From positions 101,273 through 165,272 of the forward strand of contig CAZRBG010000005.1 in assembly GCA_964598225.1 (NCBI GenBank): a DNA stretch of 64,000 nt. The letters run 5' to 3'. Below, piece by piece: positions 9,314-17,338 of the stretch. The stretch is from SG8-4 sp964598225. Its GTDB lineage: Bacteria > Planctomycetota > Phycisphaerae > Sedimentisphaerales > Anaerobacaceae. Below the pieces are notes generated by a model. That model did no database searches. It had not been told where the DNA came from and saw only the letters and a program-made list of their open reading frames with translations. Within the stretch, counting starts at the first letter, position 1. Every line of letters begins with the position of its first letter. A program made the translations under genes and the position numbers.

Positions 9314-9341
9314 AAAAAAATCGCTTTGGCAGGAAGCGATT
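9314..9341 (-). terminator. Intrinsic terminator in the thiC leader
   Basis: On the minus strand, AATCGCTT and AAGCGATT form an 8-bp stem around a 7-base loop, followed directly by TTTTTTTATTTT. It sits between the TPP aptamer and the thiC ATG, the position expected for a transcription-attenuating expression platform. The loop-side CTTCCT could pair with the AGGAA of the aptamer's 3' closing strand as an antiterminator; that pairing is inference. Confidence 0.85.
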
Positions 9342-9376
9342 CGTGTCTGAGGTTTCAATTCCACGTTGTCCCATCA

Positions 9377-9473
9377 CTTTCCTACGCAGGCCTGACCGCC
9401 TATCCGACGATTATCCTGATCAGGTTCCAAGGGTCGTTTCTCAGGCCCTGTTCTTCCCAGGCCACCCCTAGTG
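9377..9473 (-). promoter_or_regulatory. TPP riboswitch (THI element) of thiC
   Basis: Read on the minus strand the region carries the conserved TPP aptamer blocks in order: AGGGGTG, CTGAGA, ACCCTTGGAACCTGAT, GGATAAT, and the closing GCGTAGGAA. The AGGGGTG and TAGGAA ends pair as P1. It lies about 85 bases ahead of thiC, with the intrinsic terminator between. Binding of thiamine pyrophosphate should favour the terminator. Confidence 0.95.
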
Positions 9474-9506
9474 AACGCGCTTATTATAACTATTGCCTAA
9501 TGTGAG

Positions 9507-9683
9507 TCAAATAATTCTCGGCTGCCGCTCTTCAGGTAGACTAACGGTTCTGTCGTTCCTGCCTCCCGGGTTATCAAAACTCTCGGCCTCGACGAGCAGT
9601 TCTGCGGCCGTGACCGGTCGGGGCATTAAGCAGATAAACAGAATCAGGGCACAAAGCATTACTGAAACAATCCGGCATCTCAT
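9507..9683 (-). pseudogene. Truncated N-terminus of a secreted oxidoreductase-like protein
   Basis: A 58-codon frame with an excellent start (GGAGG nine bases before ATG) and a clear signal peptide (hydrophobic residues 5-20, then VTAAE). The mature part begins LLVEAESFDNPGG, the opening of large planctomycete secreted proteins annotated as FAD-dependent oxidoreductases, which normally run for hundreds of residues. Here the similarity ends after PGG and the frame stops 20 residues later. I read it as the surviving 5' end of a deleted gene. The stop lies about 35 bases ahead of the TPP aptamer, so the deletion joined this fragment to the thiC leader. The family link is from memory of similar N-termini. 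Confidence 0.5.
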
Positions 9684-9781
9684 TTAACCAAACCTCCGAC
9701 AAATCCATTTTCTTTACAAATTGCATTCACCCGGTTATACTATCGTTGTATTATATTATCGAGACCGGCCAAGGAGACCAC

Positions 9782-10558
9782 GTGGGGATTCTGAAAAGGA
9801 CAAGAGCGTTCACTCTCATCGAGCTTCTGGTGGTTATTGCGATTATCGCCTTGCTGTTGGCGATATTGATGCCGGGCCTGCGCCGAGCGAAAGACCTGGC
9901 TCGCGAAGTCGTATGCAAGAGCCATCTCGGGCAGTGGGCCGTCTGCATGGAGATGTACACCGGCGAGTACGACGGCAAGTTCATGCCCGGCGTCGACGAA
10001 AACTGGTCCACGGGCGAATACTCCTGGATATACACCCTGATTCCGTACTACAACGATACCGACATCCGCCTCTGCCCCAAGGCCAAACGCACTATCGAGC
10101 AGGGCGGGACTCTGCCGTTCACCGCATGGGACGTCAGCAAGACCAATCCCAGCGAATTTACGTATCTTAGAGAGCCCATTTTCAAAATCGGCAGCTACGG
10201 CATCAACTGGTGGGTCAACGACAGCGACCGCGTTGTCGGCAATCACGATGCAAAGAACAAATGGCGGCGAACCGGCCAGAGAATGCCGAATGAGATTCCC
10301 GTCCTGATGGACTGCGGATTCATGCTCGCCCGTCCGGAGCCTTCGGACCCGCCTCCTGCCAACGACGGCGAATTCCTCTGGTCCTTCGGTGGCGGCATGA
10401 GACGCGTCTGCACCAGCCGCCACAGCGGGCAAGTCAACATCCTGTTCATGGACTGGTCCGTCAGGAAGGTGCGACTGAAAGAGCTCTGGCGACTAAAATG
10501 GCACCGAACCTTCGAACCCGCCGAAACCGATTGGCCCGAATGGATCGAAAAATTGTAA
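9782..10558 (+). CDS. Type II/IV secretion pseudopilin-like protein (prepilin-type N-terminus)
   Basis: 258-residue exported protein. The start is taken as GTG, five bases after AAGGAG; an in-frame ATG 12 codons upstream has no such site. The N-terminus has the class III cleavage/methylation motif RTRAFTLIELLVVIAIIALLLAIL, with cleavage before Phe and the +5 Glu present. The C-terminal region has SRHSGQVNILFMDWSV, a variant of the planctomycete H...G.VN..F.DG signature. Such proteins are present in dozens per genome and their functions are mostly unknown. No pilus machinery genes are nearby. Confidence 0.88.
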   Translation: MGILKRTRAFTLIELLVVIAIIALLLAILMPGLRRAKDLAREVVCKSHLGQWAVCMEMYTGEYDGKFMPGVDENWSTGEYSWIYTLIPYYNDTDIRLCPKAKRTIEQGGTLPFTAWDVSKTNPSEFTYLREPIFKIGSYGINWWVNDSDRVVGNHDAKNKWRRTGQRMPNEIPVLMDCGFMLARPEPSDPPPANDGEFLWSFGGGMRRVCTSRHSGQVNILFMDWSVRKVRLKELWRLKWHRTFEPAETDWPEWIEKL

Positions 10559-10595
10559 GTTGTTTCAGACTCCTTACGCACCCCGAGCGCAGCCC

Positions 10596-10668
10596 TACCG
10601 TCATCCCGAGCGCAGCCGAGGGACCTATTTAAACCAGCCCGCGAAGCGGGTCCAAATAAAAATGCGCC
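10596..10668. repeat. Dispersed repeat, CATCCCGAGCGCAGCC type, copy 1
   Basis: Shares a ~30-base identical core (CCGTCATCCCGAGCG through GGGACCTATT) and a CCCGCGAAGCGG hairpin with the copy near 11,126. A degenerate half copy precedes it at 10,580. Its distal end overlaps the ancestral 3' end of the GIY-YIG gene. Confidence 0.75.
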
Positions 10669-10669
10669 G

Positions 10670-10956
10670 CTAATCATACCAATCCTTACTCAGATCATCC
10701 CAGGCAGGATTCATCGAATCGATGGTGTCACCTTCTTCTCGCGCCTCCACTTCTTGATTTGCTTCTCCCGGTTGATAGCCGAAGCCGGATCTTTAAACGT
10801 CTCAACGTAGAGCAGCCTGTCAACATTGTACTTATCAGTAAAGCCGGGAATCAGATGCTGTTTGTGCTCATAAACCCTTCTCTTGATATCACTGGTGACG
10901 CCGACATAGAGCGTTCCGCTCTTACTCGCCATGATATAGACGTAGAGTATTTTCAT
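10670..10956 (-). pseudogene. GIY-YIG endonuclease-family gene, frameshifted near its 3' end
   Basis: Small single-domain GIY-YIG protein of the common ~95-residue type (YVYIMASKSGTLYVGVTS, then R...EHK, NREKQIKKWRRE). The uninterrupted frame stops at 10,711 after 81 residues with an atypical tail (VTPSIR). One base shift away, the sequence continues IDSMNPAWDDLSKDWYD and stops at 10,670, which is exactly the expected family C-terminus. A single missing base around 10,690-10,715 explains both. The nuclease core (Tyr, Arg, Glu and Asn positions) is intact, so the shortened protein might still be active. It is bracketed by copies of the same repeat. No good ribosome site is visible. Confidence 0.75.
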
Positions 10957-11125
10957 TGCGCTACTTGATTCGAATTTTACTTATTAAACAGGTTTCTCCA
11001 CTCGCTGCGCTCGGTCGAAATGACAGTTATTCTGCCACTCCGGAAATCTACCCAACTGTCAACCAAAACCCGGTCCCCCCTGTCATCCCGATCGCAGCTC
11101 TACCATCACCTCGAACCCAGCTCCA

Positions 11126-11198
11126 ACCGTCATCCCGAGCGCAGCCGAGGGACCTATTCAAAACACCCCGCGAAGCGGCTCGTTATAAAAGAGCGCCA
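11126..11198. repeat. Dispersed repeat, CATCCCGAGCGCAGCC type, copy 2
   Basis: Direct-orientation copy of the element at 10,596-10,668, with the same core and a CCCGCGAAGCGG hairpin. It ends just before the stop codon of the FG-GAP gene. A related sequence (CACTCGCTGCGCTCGGTCG) lies at about 10,997-11,016 and another partial copy at about 11,090. Confidence 0.75.
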
Positions 11199-11206
11199 CC
11201 AGGCTG

Positions 11207-12352
11207 TTACTTTTGCAAGAAAACCCTCACGCCCTTCTTATTCGACGTCGCTATATCGAGCTTCCCATCGCCGTTCATGTCCGTCACCTCGAATTGAGTA
11301 CCCACTCCTGAGTTATCATCGATCTCATGCAGGATAAACTCCGGCTCGCCAGTTTCGGGCCGGCGCAATTCTAACCAGTAGAGCATTGCCGGGTCATGTC
11401 CGCCGGGGTCCTTGCCCATGTGGGAAAAGTGGCGCTTGCCCGTCACCAGGTCCATGAGTCCGTCACGGTTCATGTCGGCCAGGATAATCGCGTGCGGTTG
11501 CGAATACTTCTCGGATATGACGTGTTTCGTGAATTGCCCTGCCTCCTGCTCGAACCACCAGATGCCATATCTATGAGCCGAACTTGTGATAACATCGTTG
11601 TCGCCGTCGTCGTCTACATCGTAGACGAGCATGTTGGCACAATCCTCGCCGAGATTGGCCCGATGAAACTTCCAGTTGGTTCGAGTGCGTTTTCGCGGCG
11701 CTTCCCACCAGCCCTGCTTAACCAGAACGTCGCATCGTCCGTCGCTGTTGACGTCGCCGGCGCCCAGCCCGTGGCTGTACTTCTTCGTACCCGGAGCATC
11801 CGGTCCTGCGTCGATAAGTTGCATGTCCCAAAGCCCGTCGAGATCGTCGGGAATGCCGAACCACGCCATCTGCCCTTTGGGTCGTACGGCGAAAATCAGC
11901 ACTGGTTTGCCGTTGCCCAACAGATCCACAAAGATCGGCGTCTCGTTGCACGCGCTCTTGGCGACCGTCCGCTCTTTCCAGTGACCCGGCTTGTTCTTCG
12001 GATTCTCATACCACAGGCACGGCCCATCCGGCAGACCGATCACTATCGAATCGATCCAGCCGTCACCGTTGACGTCCTGAGCGAAATTGGCGAAGCAGTT
12101 GCTGTAGCCCTTCGTGCCGTCATACGAGCCAACCTCGCGCACTTCGCCCATCTCTTTATAGTCCGGCCCGGCATACCACACGTCGCCCGAAAGAATATCG
12201 AGCTTGCCGTCATGATTGACGTCGCCCGTCGCGACACCCTCGGCGCGAAACGTCCTGTCAACAACGATTTTCTCGAAGCTCACCGACTCCGCCGCCGAGA
12301 CACTGCCAAGCAATGTTAACGCGACTATCAAATGTATGCATGCTGCCTTCAT
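11207..12352 (-). CDS. Secreted FG-GAP/VCBS-repeat protein
   Basis: 381 residues from the ATG of MKAACIHL, which has GGAG at eight bases; the much longer open frame upstream is the shadow of the preceding sulfatase. Signal peptide about 1-20. The body is a seven-bladed type beta-propeller with calcium-binding D-x-N-x-D-G motifs at each blade (DVNHDGKLD, DVNGDGWID, DVNSDGRCD, DVDDDGDND, DMNRDGLMD, DMNGDGKLD). No catalytic domain is seen. It is the last gene of the sulfatase/glycosidase operon, so a glycan-binding or surface-scaffold role in polysaccharide use is plausible but inferred. Confidence 0.85.
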   Translation of the reverse strand: MKAACIHLIVALTLLGSVSAAESVSFEKIVVDRTFRAEGVATGDVNHDGKLDILSGDVWYAGPDYKEMGEVREVGSYDGTKGYSNCFANFAQDVNGDGWIDSIVIGLPDGPCLWYENPKNKPGHWKERTVAKSACNETPIFVDLLGNGKPVLIFAVRPKGQMAWFGIPDDLDGLWDMQLIDAGPDAPGTKKYSHGLGAGDVNSDGRCDVLVKQGWWEAPRKRTRTNWKFHRANLGEDCANMLVYDVDDDGDNDVITSSAHRYGIWWFEQEAGQFTKHVISEKYSQPHAIILADMNRDGLMDLVTGKRHFSHMGKDPGGHDPAMLYWLELRRPETGEPEFILHEIDDNSGVGTQFEVTDMNGDGKLDIATSNKKGVRVFLQK

Positions 12353-12407
12353 AATGATCTCCATCTTACAGGTTTCTAAAAATAACGTGAGAATCAATCT
12401 GTACCCG

Positions 12408-13988
12408 TCAGTCGATGGTGGCGCTGCCCCACCACGTTTTGTTGGGTTTGAAATTTTCATCAAGGTAACGCGCGTGTTGTTTTTCGAGCCGTTCCATGCC
12501 TGAAGTGCGGAGCCTTTCCCACCGGGCCCGCCGCTTGGCCGGATCGAATTGCGGGTCTTTTGTCGGAAACTTGGCGTCGGTCGCGTTGAGCCATTGTTGA
12601 AGCCTGTTCTGCATGGCTTTCGCCCGTTCAGGCTCCTCTGCAAAGAGATCGTTCTGCTCGCCGACGTCTTTGGCTATGTTGTAAAGCTCGTAGCGTTTGT
12701 CCTCGTGGTAGTAGATTAGCTTCCATTCATCTTCCATGATGATCGATGAAGGTTCGCCGCCCTGATTGCCGTAGTGGGGATAGTGCCAGAAGAGCGGGCG
12801 GTTCTTGATTGATCCGCCTTTCAGGACGGGAACGAGGCTGACGCCGTCGATATCCTGCTCGGCCGGCACGGGTACGCCGGTAAGTTCCAGCAGGGTGGGA
12901 TACCAGTCGATGCCGCTGGCGGGAACGTCGGTCTCGGATCCCGCTTTAGTAACACCCCGCGCGTAGATGTAAAACGGCTCGCGAATGCCGCCTTCCCACT
13001 GTCGTCCTTTGCCGCCGCGGAAGGGGAGATTGCTGGTGGAAAAGGCATCACCCGATGAGACGCCGCCGTTATCCGAGGTAAAGCAGATGATGGTGTTGTC
13101 CATCAGGCCATGTTCTTCGAGTTTGCTCAGCACAATACCAACGGCATCATCCATGGATTCGATCATACCGGCGTAGATCGGGCAGTCCTGTACCTGCCGC
13201 ACGGCGAGCCTGCGGTCGAAGATGAAACGTTCCTCGGCGAGACCCGCGGCCACTGCTTTATCACGGTATTTCTTCCAAAGGCCCTGAGTTGTTTGAATGG
13301 GGCCGTGGACTGAATAGAAAGACAGATAGGCCAAAAACGGCTTGTCCTTGTTCTCTTCAATAAAAGCCGCGGTTTCCCTACCCAGGCGGATAGGCAGCGA
13401 TTCGCCGTTCGGGCCTTGTTGCAGATTCGGATTTGTATAAGGAGCAAAATACCCGCCAATCGGGCTTCCTTTGTCCCAACCGCCTTTGTTGACTGCAAAA
13501 CCATGATCCTCAGGCCATGAACCTTTGCTGCCCAGATGCCATTTACCGGCGAAAAAGGTTTCATATCCCGCCTCGTGCAGGACCTCAGCCAGCGTCAGCT
13601 CGGGCGCCCGCAGATTGTGCTCGTAGTCGGGCGGAAGGTGGCTGTCATGTCTGTTTGTCTTGCGCCATGCCTCGCCCGAACGTTCCCCGATCCACGTTGT
13701 AATGCCGGTATTGACAGGATACTTTCCGGTGAGGATAGATGAACGTGACGGGCTGCATACCTGACAGGTAGCGTAGCCGCGGCTGAACCTCATTCCCATC
13801 TCCGCGATCCGGTCGATATTCGGACTTTCGTAATAGGTAGAGCCTTCACAGCTCAAGTCTCGCGCACCCAGGTCGTCGGCCAGAATGAACAGAATGTTGG
13901 GCTGTTTCGAGTCTGCGGCAGTAGTACGGCCCATTGCCAAAGCACAAGCGACGATTCCGCAAATAAGGAAGAAATATTTCGTCTTCAT
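12408..13988 (-). CDS. Secreted formylglycine sulfatase (S1 family)
   Basis: 526 residues with a signal peptide (1-24). Hydrolyses sulfate esters, here probably on polysaccharide. Metal-binding Asp38-Asp39 (ILADDLG) and the formylglycine motif CSPSR with Cys78 are intact, followed by GKWHLG (substrate/metal Lys-His) and FTSDNGG. Similar to sulfatases of the GalNAc/arylsulfatase-A group. The last residues, KTWWGSATID, are encoded by a small palindrome (GGTGGGGC-GCGCCACC type) related to the dispersed repeats elsewhere, so the C-terminus may have been rewritten by a repeat. Second-to-last gene of the operon. Confidence 0.95.
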   Translation of the reverse strand: MKTKYFFLICGIVACALAMGRTTAADSKQPNILFILADDLGARDLSCEGSTYYESPNIDRIAEMGMRFSRGYATCQVCSPSRSSILTGKYPVNTGITTWIGERSGEAWRKTNRHDSHLPPDYEHNLRAPELTLAEVLHEAGYETFFAGKWHLGSKGSWPEDHGFAVNKGGWDKGSPIGGYFAPYTNPNLQQGPNGESLPIRLGRETAAFIEENKDKPFLAYLSFYSVHGPIQTTQGLWKKYRDKAVAAGLAEERFIFDRRLAVRQVQDCPIYAGMIESMDDAVGIVLSKLEEHGLMDNTIICFTSDNGGVSSGDAFSTSNLPFRGGKGRQWEGGIREPFYIYARGVTKAGSETDVPASGIDWYPTLLELTGVPVPAEQDIDGVSLVPVLKGGSIKNRPLFWHYPHYGNQGGEPSSIIMEDEWKLIYYHEDKRYELYNIAKDVGEQNDLFAEEPERAKAMQNRLQQWLNATDAKFPTKDPQFDPAKRRARWERLRTSGMERLEKQHARYLDENFKPNKTWWGSATID

Positions 13989-14095
13989 TTCATATCCTCA
14001 CATGATTACATTTCCAATTTTGACTAATGCTAATACTCAAAATAAGCTTCTCAATTCAGCCTGTCAATCATGACGGTACAGCGCGACTTTCAGGA

Positions 14096-17000
14096 TCATT
14101 CGCGCTCGAAGCCGAATTCCAGCTCGTTGGGCCAGTGCGGGGACCAGTTGGGATGGAAGCTCGGACTGAGGCCCTCTGCGGCAGATCGGCCTCGCGGCAG
14201 CTCCATGATGGGGCCGCGGGTCTCGTGATTCACCCGGAAACTGAACTTCACGGTTCGACCGGCATCGCGCAGTTGCTTTACGTGCGGGATTTCACTCCAG
14301 GGCAGCGCACACTCGGCGATCCGCGTGCCGGATTCATACCTGATTTTCAGTTTTCCTTTTGCCGGGCCTTGCTGCGACGATTTCGGCTGACGCGGGTAGA
14401 AATGCTTGTAGGTCATCCCGGGAAGCCACAGCCGCCAGATCTCCGTGTCGCCTCCGTACTTTTGCGCTACTTTATTCAGTGCGAATTCGTAGTCGGTCGA
14501 CTTGTACCAGACGAATTTCGGCATCCGTCCGGGCAGATGGCTTTCCCAGCCGTCCTCGCCTAACGGAATCGCATTGAACGCAATCAGCACGTTGTCCCGC
14601 GCAATCTGCGGCATGCTGCTGGGGATATCCGGCCAGCGGCGATAGCTGAAACGCCGCACGTCTTCCGGCCAACGATGTTCGCGCAGCTTCGCGTGCTCAG
14701 CGAACTCCACCTGGCGGCCGCGCTCGTCGACAGGTTCATACGAAACCTCAGGATAGAAATCGTCATCCGGATCGCGCGTCGCAAATCTTTGCGTGCCATC
14801 CTGGGGCGTATCGTCGGCAATCTTGGCTGCGAAGTAAAAGTAATCTTCATCGTGCGCAACATATCCCACGGCGAGACCTTCGGACTCTTTCGGTTCGAAT
14901 TTGGCAAACGGAAAGAGCATTGCTTCTGTAAAACTCGGCCCGCCGGGACCGGCAACACGTATAGACTGCGGCAACGCGCCTTTCCAGTCCTCCAGCTTGC
15001 CGTCGATCTTGATCTTGCGGCGAACAATGTAATTTACGCGCATAGACTCCTCATGCCGGGCTATGCCGTCCTCGCCTGCGTCGAATTCCAACTCGAGAGG
15101 ATACGTATTGGAGACAGCCGCCTCTCCGCCGGTGACCTTTACTTTTACCCACTTTTGTTCGCGAGGCCCGAAATTGAGTTTGGTTGGGTATTCGATCTCT
15201 AATTCACCAAGCCGTATGGACAAGTCGCCTTTGATCGGGTGATTTCGCTGGCTTGTCAGTCGCTGTTTTACGACCGGTTTTGTGCTGATTGGCGCCGTCA
15301 TGTCGTAGGCGATGGTTTCAAGCGGCTCGATCCCGTCGATTCTGGCTTGCCGGAGAGCATAAAGCAGCTTTTTGAAACTGCCTTTGCGCTCCGGGTTGCC
15401 GCGCAGGAAGATGCCTCGCTCGTCGAGCGGCAGCTCGATTTTGTTGCCGGCAGCATCGACGGCGTTTCCATAATAGTCATAGACCGCGCAGCCCGGCGGC
15501 AACTCGACGGTCATGGTCGCGTTGGTAAACGGCATCGGTTCTTCGATTTGTGCAATCAGCTCTTCACGTTCTTCGGTTGCATCAGGGGATAAAGACGCAA
15601 GCTTCTTTTTGAGTTCTTTCTTTGCGGCGAGTTCTTCAAGGCTGCGGACGGTTTCAAACAAAACGCCGGTTGTCTTCTTGCCGCCAAACAACGGTGCGAT
15701 GTCGCCCACGACGACGACTGTGCCGTCATCGGGATTGCCGTTTAGTCCGTCGAAGACAAAGACCCACGGCAGGCCGTTGCGAAACAGTATCTCTTTGAAT
15801 TCCCGCTCACCGATGAAATGCTGAACCGCGCCGTATGATGCGGCCAGTGGACGCGACTCTATCCAGCGCGGAATCTCCTTGTCGCCGTCGTCGGTGTGAA
15901 TCACTTCCTTGCCCACGCGATGGTGGCTCAGGGTCGAAACTGCAATCCGACTCAGGCTGCCCAGGGACCGGTCGTAGCCTGCCGCGCGGTTGGACGCCAC
16001 GACGCCGAGGAATCGGTCGTCGGTATTGGCCGTCCAGGACTCGGTGTCCCAAATCCGTACTCGCCCCTTGTAATGCGTTCGGTTGTTCCACTCGGGATAA
16101 AGGACCGGCGCGTGCAGGCCCTGATAATGGATCGAGCAAAAGTCGAGGTACGGCAGGAATTCATCACTGCCGTCCGGGAAAAGCTTGTCGAGTGTATTGG
16201 TGGACGAGTCGCAACCGCCCACGAGGACGTCCACATTCGCATCCCGGCGCGCTTTGAACACGGCATCGCCCATTCGCTTATAAAGCTCGCGGTAGCGAGG
16301 GATATCTGCCGCCCAGCCTGAGATGCTCAGCCCTTCCCAGGGTTCGTTCCAGAGCATAAAGCCCGTAATCGGCCCCTTCGGCCAGCCGTACTTGCACGCA
16401 AGCTCGTAGACGAATTCCTGATACTTTTCGTCGAGTTCGGGCAGCCAGCAAAGGTCCTGCTTTCCGCGTTTCATTATGCCGTCTTCATTAAGATGCGGCC
16501 GACCGCGGCCCAACGGCTGATGCTTCGTCCCGGCCCCGATCTCGGCGATGCAGGTTACCTTATGCTCGTGCATTTCCTTCAGGTCATGCTCCAGACGTTC
16601 GATAAGCTGGTCGTAGCGGCGGCCTTCCTCTTCGGTGATGAAGCTCACGCCGTAACGCACCGCCTGAATGCCCAGGCGCTCGAGAATCTCGGCAGGCATG
16701 TGCTCAAGGCACTGTTTCGGATACTGGATGCGCTTAGAGGGAGGCTTGAACGTGCGAACGGCGCTGGTGAGAAACTGACGGCCGTGCTCGCCCAGGTCGA
16801 CGACGAAGCCGTAACCGCCTTTAGTCTCGGCTATCGGCGGGCGAACCGTGAAGTTGCGCCAGCCGTTCGGAGCCAGGTCAACAGTCAACGGGACGAATCC
16901 CACGTTCTCAAGTCGCTTTAATTCGGGATACCACTGATCGCCCGGTATGGAGCTTTGGCTGTACCGAATTACCTCGATCCTTCCCTTTGCGGATAACGGT

Positions 17001-17338
17001 TTATCCGTCAGGTTATCGATCTGGAAAGTCAGCCTCGGCTTTTCGCCTTCGTGGTAGACATTGCCGGGGGCGTTCGACTCGATCATCACGACCTTGAAGT
17101 CGCCTTGCAGCTTCCATTTCGGCGAAGTGCCCTTGTTCGGATAATTGCCGGTGCCCGGATCGAGGCCGAAGCATTCATGATAATTATGCATATCCGACAG
17201 CACACCCCACGCTGCCTCGGCGACGTTCGCTCTGAGACTGAATATGGTCGTCGTTAAAGCAATTGTCGTTACGAGTTTCGACAATAGGGATTGTTTAATA
17301 ATACACTGTTTCATCATTTGCCTTTTTCCCAAATTCAT
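14096..17338 (-). CDS. Large secreted GH-A clan glycoside hydrolase with C-terminal carbohydrate-binding module
   Basis: 1080 residues. The ATG overlaps the stop of the upstream sulfatase (ATGA), indicating coupling; an alternative start seven codons later has AAGG. Signal peptide about residues 18-43. A beta-sandwich domain (about 70-190) precedes a TIM barrel (about 195-560) whose acid/base Glu332 lies in LWNEPWEG and whose nucleophile is Glu433 in IWDTESW, both hallmarks of clan GH-A. A helical EEREELIAQIEE insert follows, then a beta domain. The C-terminal ~230 residues begin KIDGKLEDWKG and resemble CBM9-like modules. The family number and substrate cannot be set from sequence alone. Operon with two sulfatases suggests a sulfated glycan. 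Confidence 0.85.
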   Translation of the reverse strand: MNLGKRQMMKQCIIKQSLLSKLVTTIALTTTIFSLRANVAEAAWGVLSDMHNYHECFGLDPGTGNYPNKGTSPKWKLQGDFKVVMIESNAPGNVYHEGEKPRLTFQIDNLTDKPLSAKGRIEVIRYSQSSIPGDQWYPELKRLENVGFVPLTVDLAPNGWRNFTVRPPIAETKGGYGFVVDLGEHGRQFLTSAVRTFKPPSKRIQYPKQCLEHMPAEILERLGIQAVRYGVSFITEEEGRRYDQLIERLEHDLKEMHEHKVTCIAEIGAGTKHQPLGRGRPHLNEDGIMKRGKQDLCWLPELDEKYQEFVYELACKYGWPKGPITGFMLWNEPWEGLSISGWAADIPRYRELYKRMGDAVFKARRDANVDVLVGGCDSSTNTLDKLFPDGSDEFLPYLDFCSIHYQGLHAPVLYPEWNNRTHYKGRVRIWDTESWTANTDDRFLGVVASNRAAGYDRSLGSLSRIAVSTLSHHRVGKEVIHTDDGDKEIPRWIESRPLAASYGAVQHFIGEREFKEILFRNGLPWVFVFDGLNGNPDDGTVVVVGDIAPLFGGKKTTGVLFETVRSLEELAAKKELKKKLASLSPDATEEREELIAQIEEPMPFTNATMTVELPPGCAVYDYYGNAVDAAGNKIELPLDERGIFLRGNPERKGSFKKLLYALRQARIDGIEPLETIAYDMTAPISTKPVVKQRLTSQRNHPIKGDLSIRLGELEIEYPTKLNFGPREQKWVKVKVTGGEAAVSNTYPLELEFDAGEDGIARHEESMRVNYIVRRKIKIDGKLEDWKGALPQSIRVAGPGGPSFTEAMLFPFAKFEPKESEGLAVGYVAHDEDYFYFAAKIADDTPQDGTQRFATRDPDDDFYPEVSYEPVDERGRQVEFAEHAKLREHRWPEDVRRFSYRRWPDIPSSMPQIARDNVLIAFNAIPLGEDGWESHLPGRMPKFVWYKSTDYEFALNKVAQKYGGDTEIWRLWLPGMTYKHFYPRQPKSSQQGPAKGKLKIRYESGTRIAECALPWSEIPHVKQLRDAGRTVKFSFRVNHETRGPIMELPRGRSAAEGLSPSFHPNWSPHWPNELEFGFERE

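Noticed and set aside
10560..11206. Insertion sequence around the GIY-YIG gene
   Set aside because: No transposase, no terminal inverted repeats and no target duplication visible; only short dispersed repeats.
11207..12643. 478-codon version of the FG-GAP protein
   Set aside because: The first 97 codons overlap the sulfatase gene; signal peptide and ribosome site place the start at 12,352.
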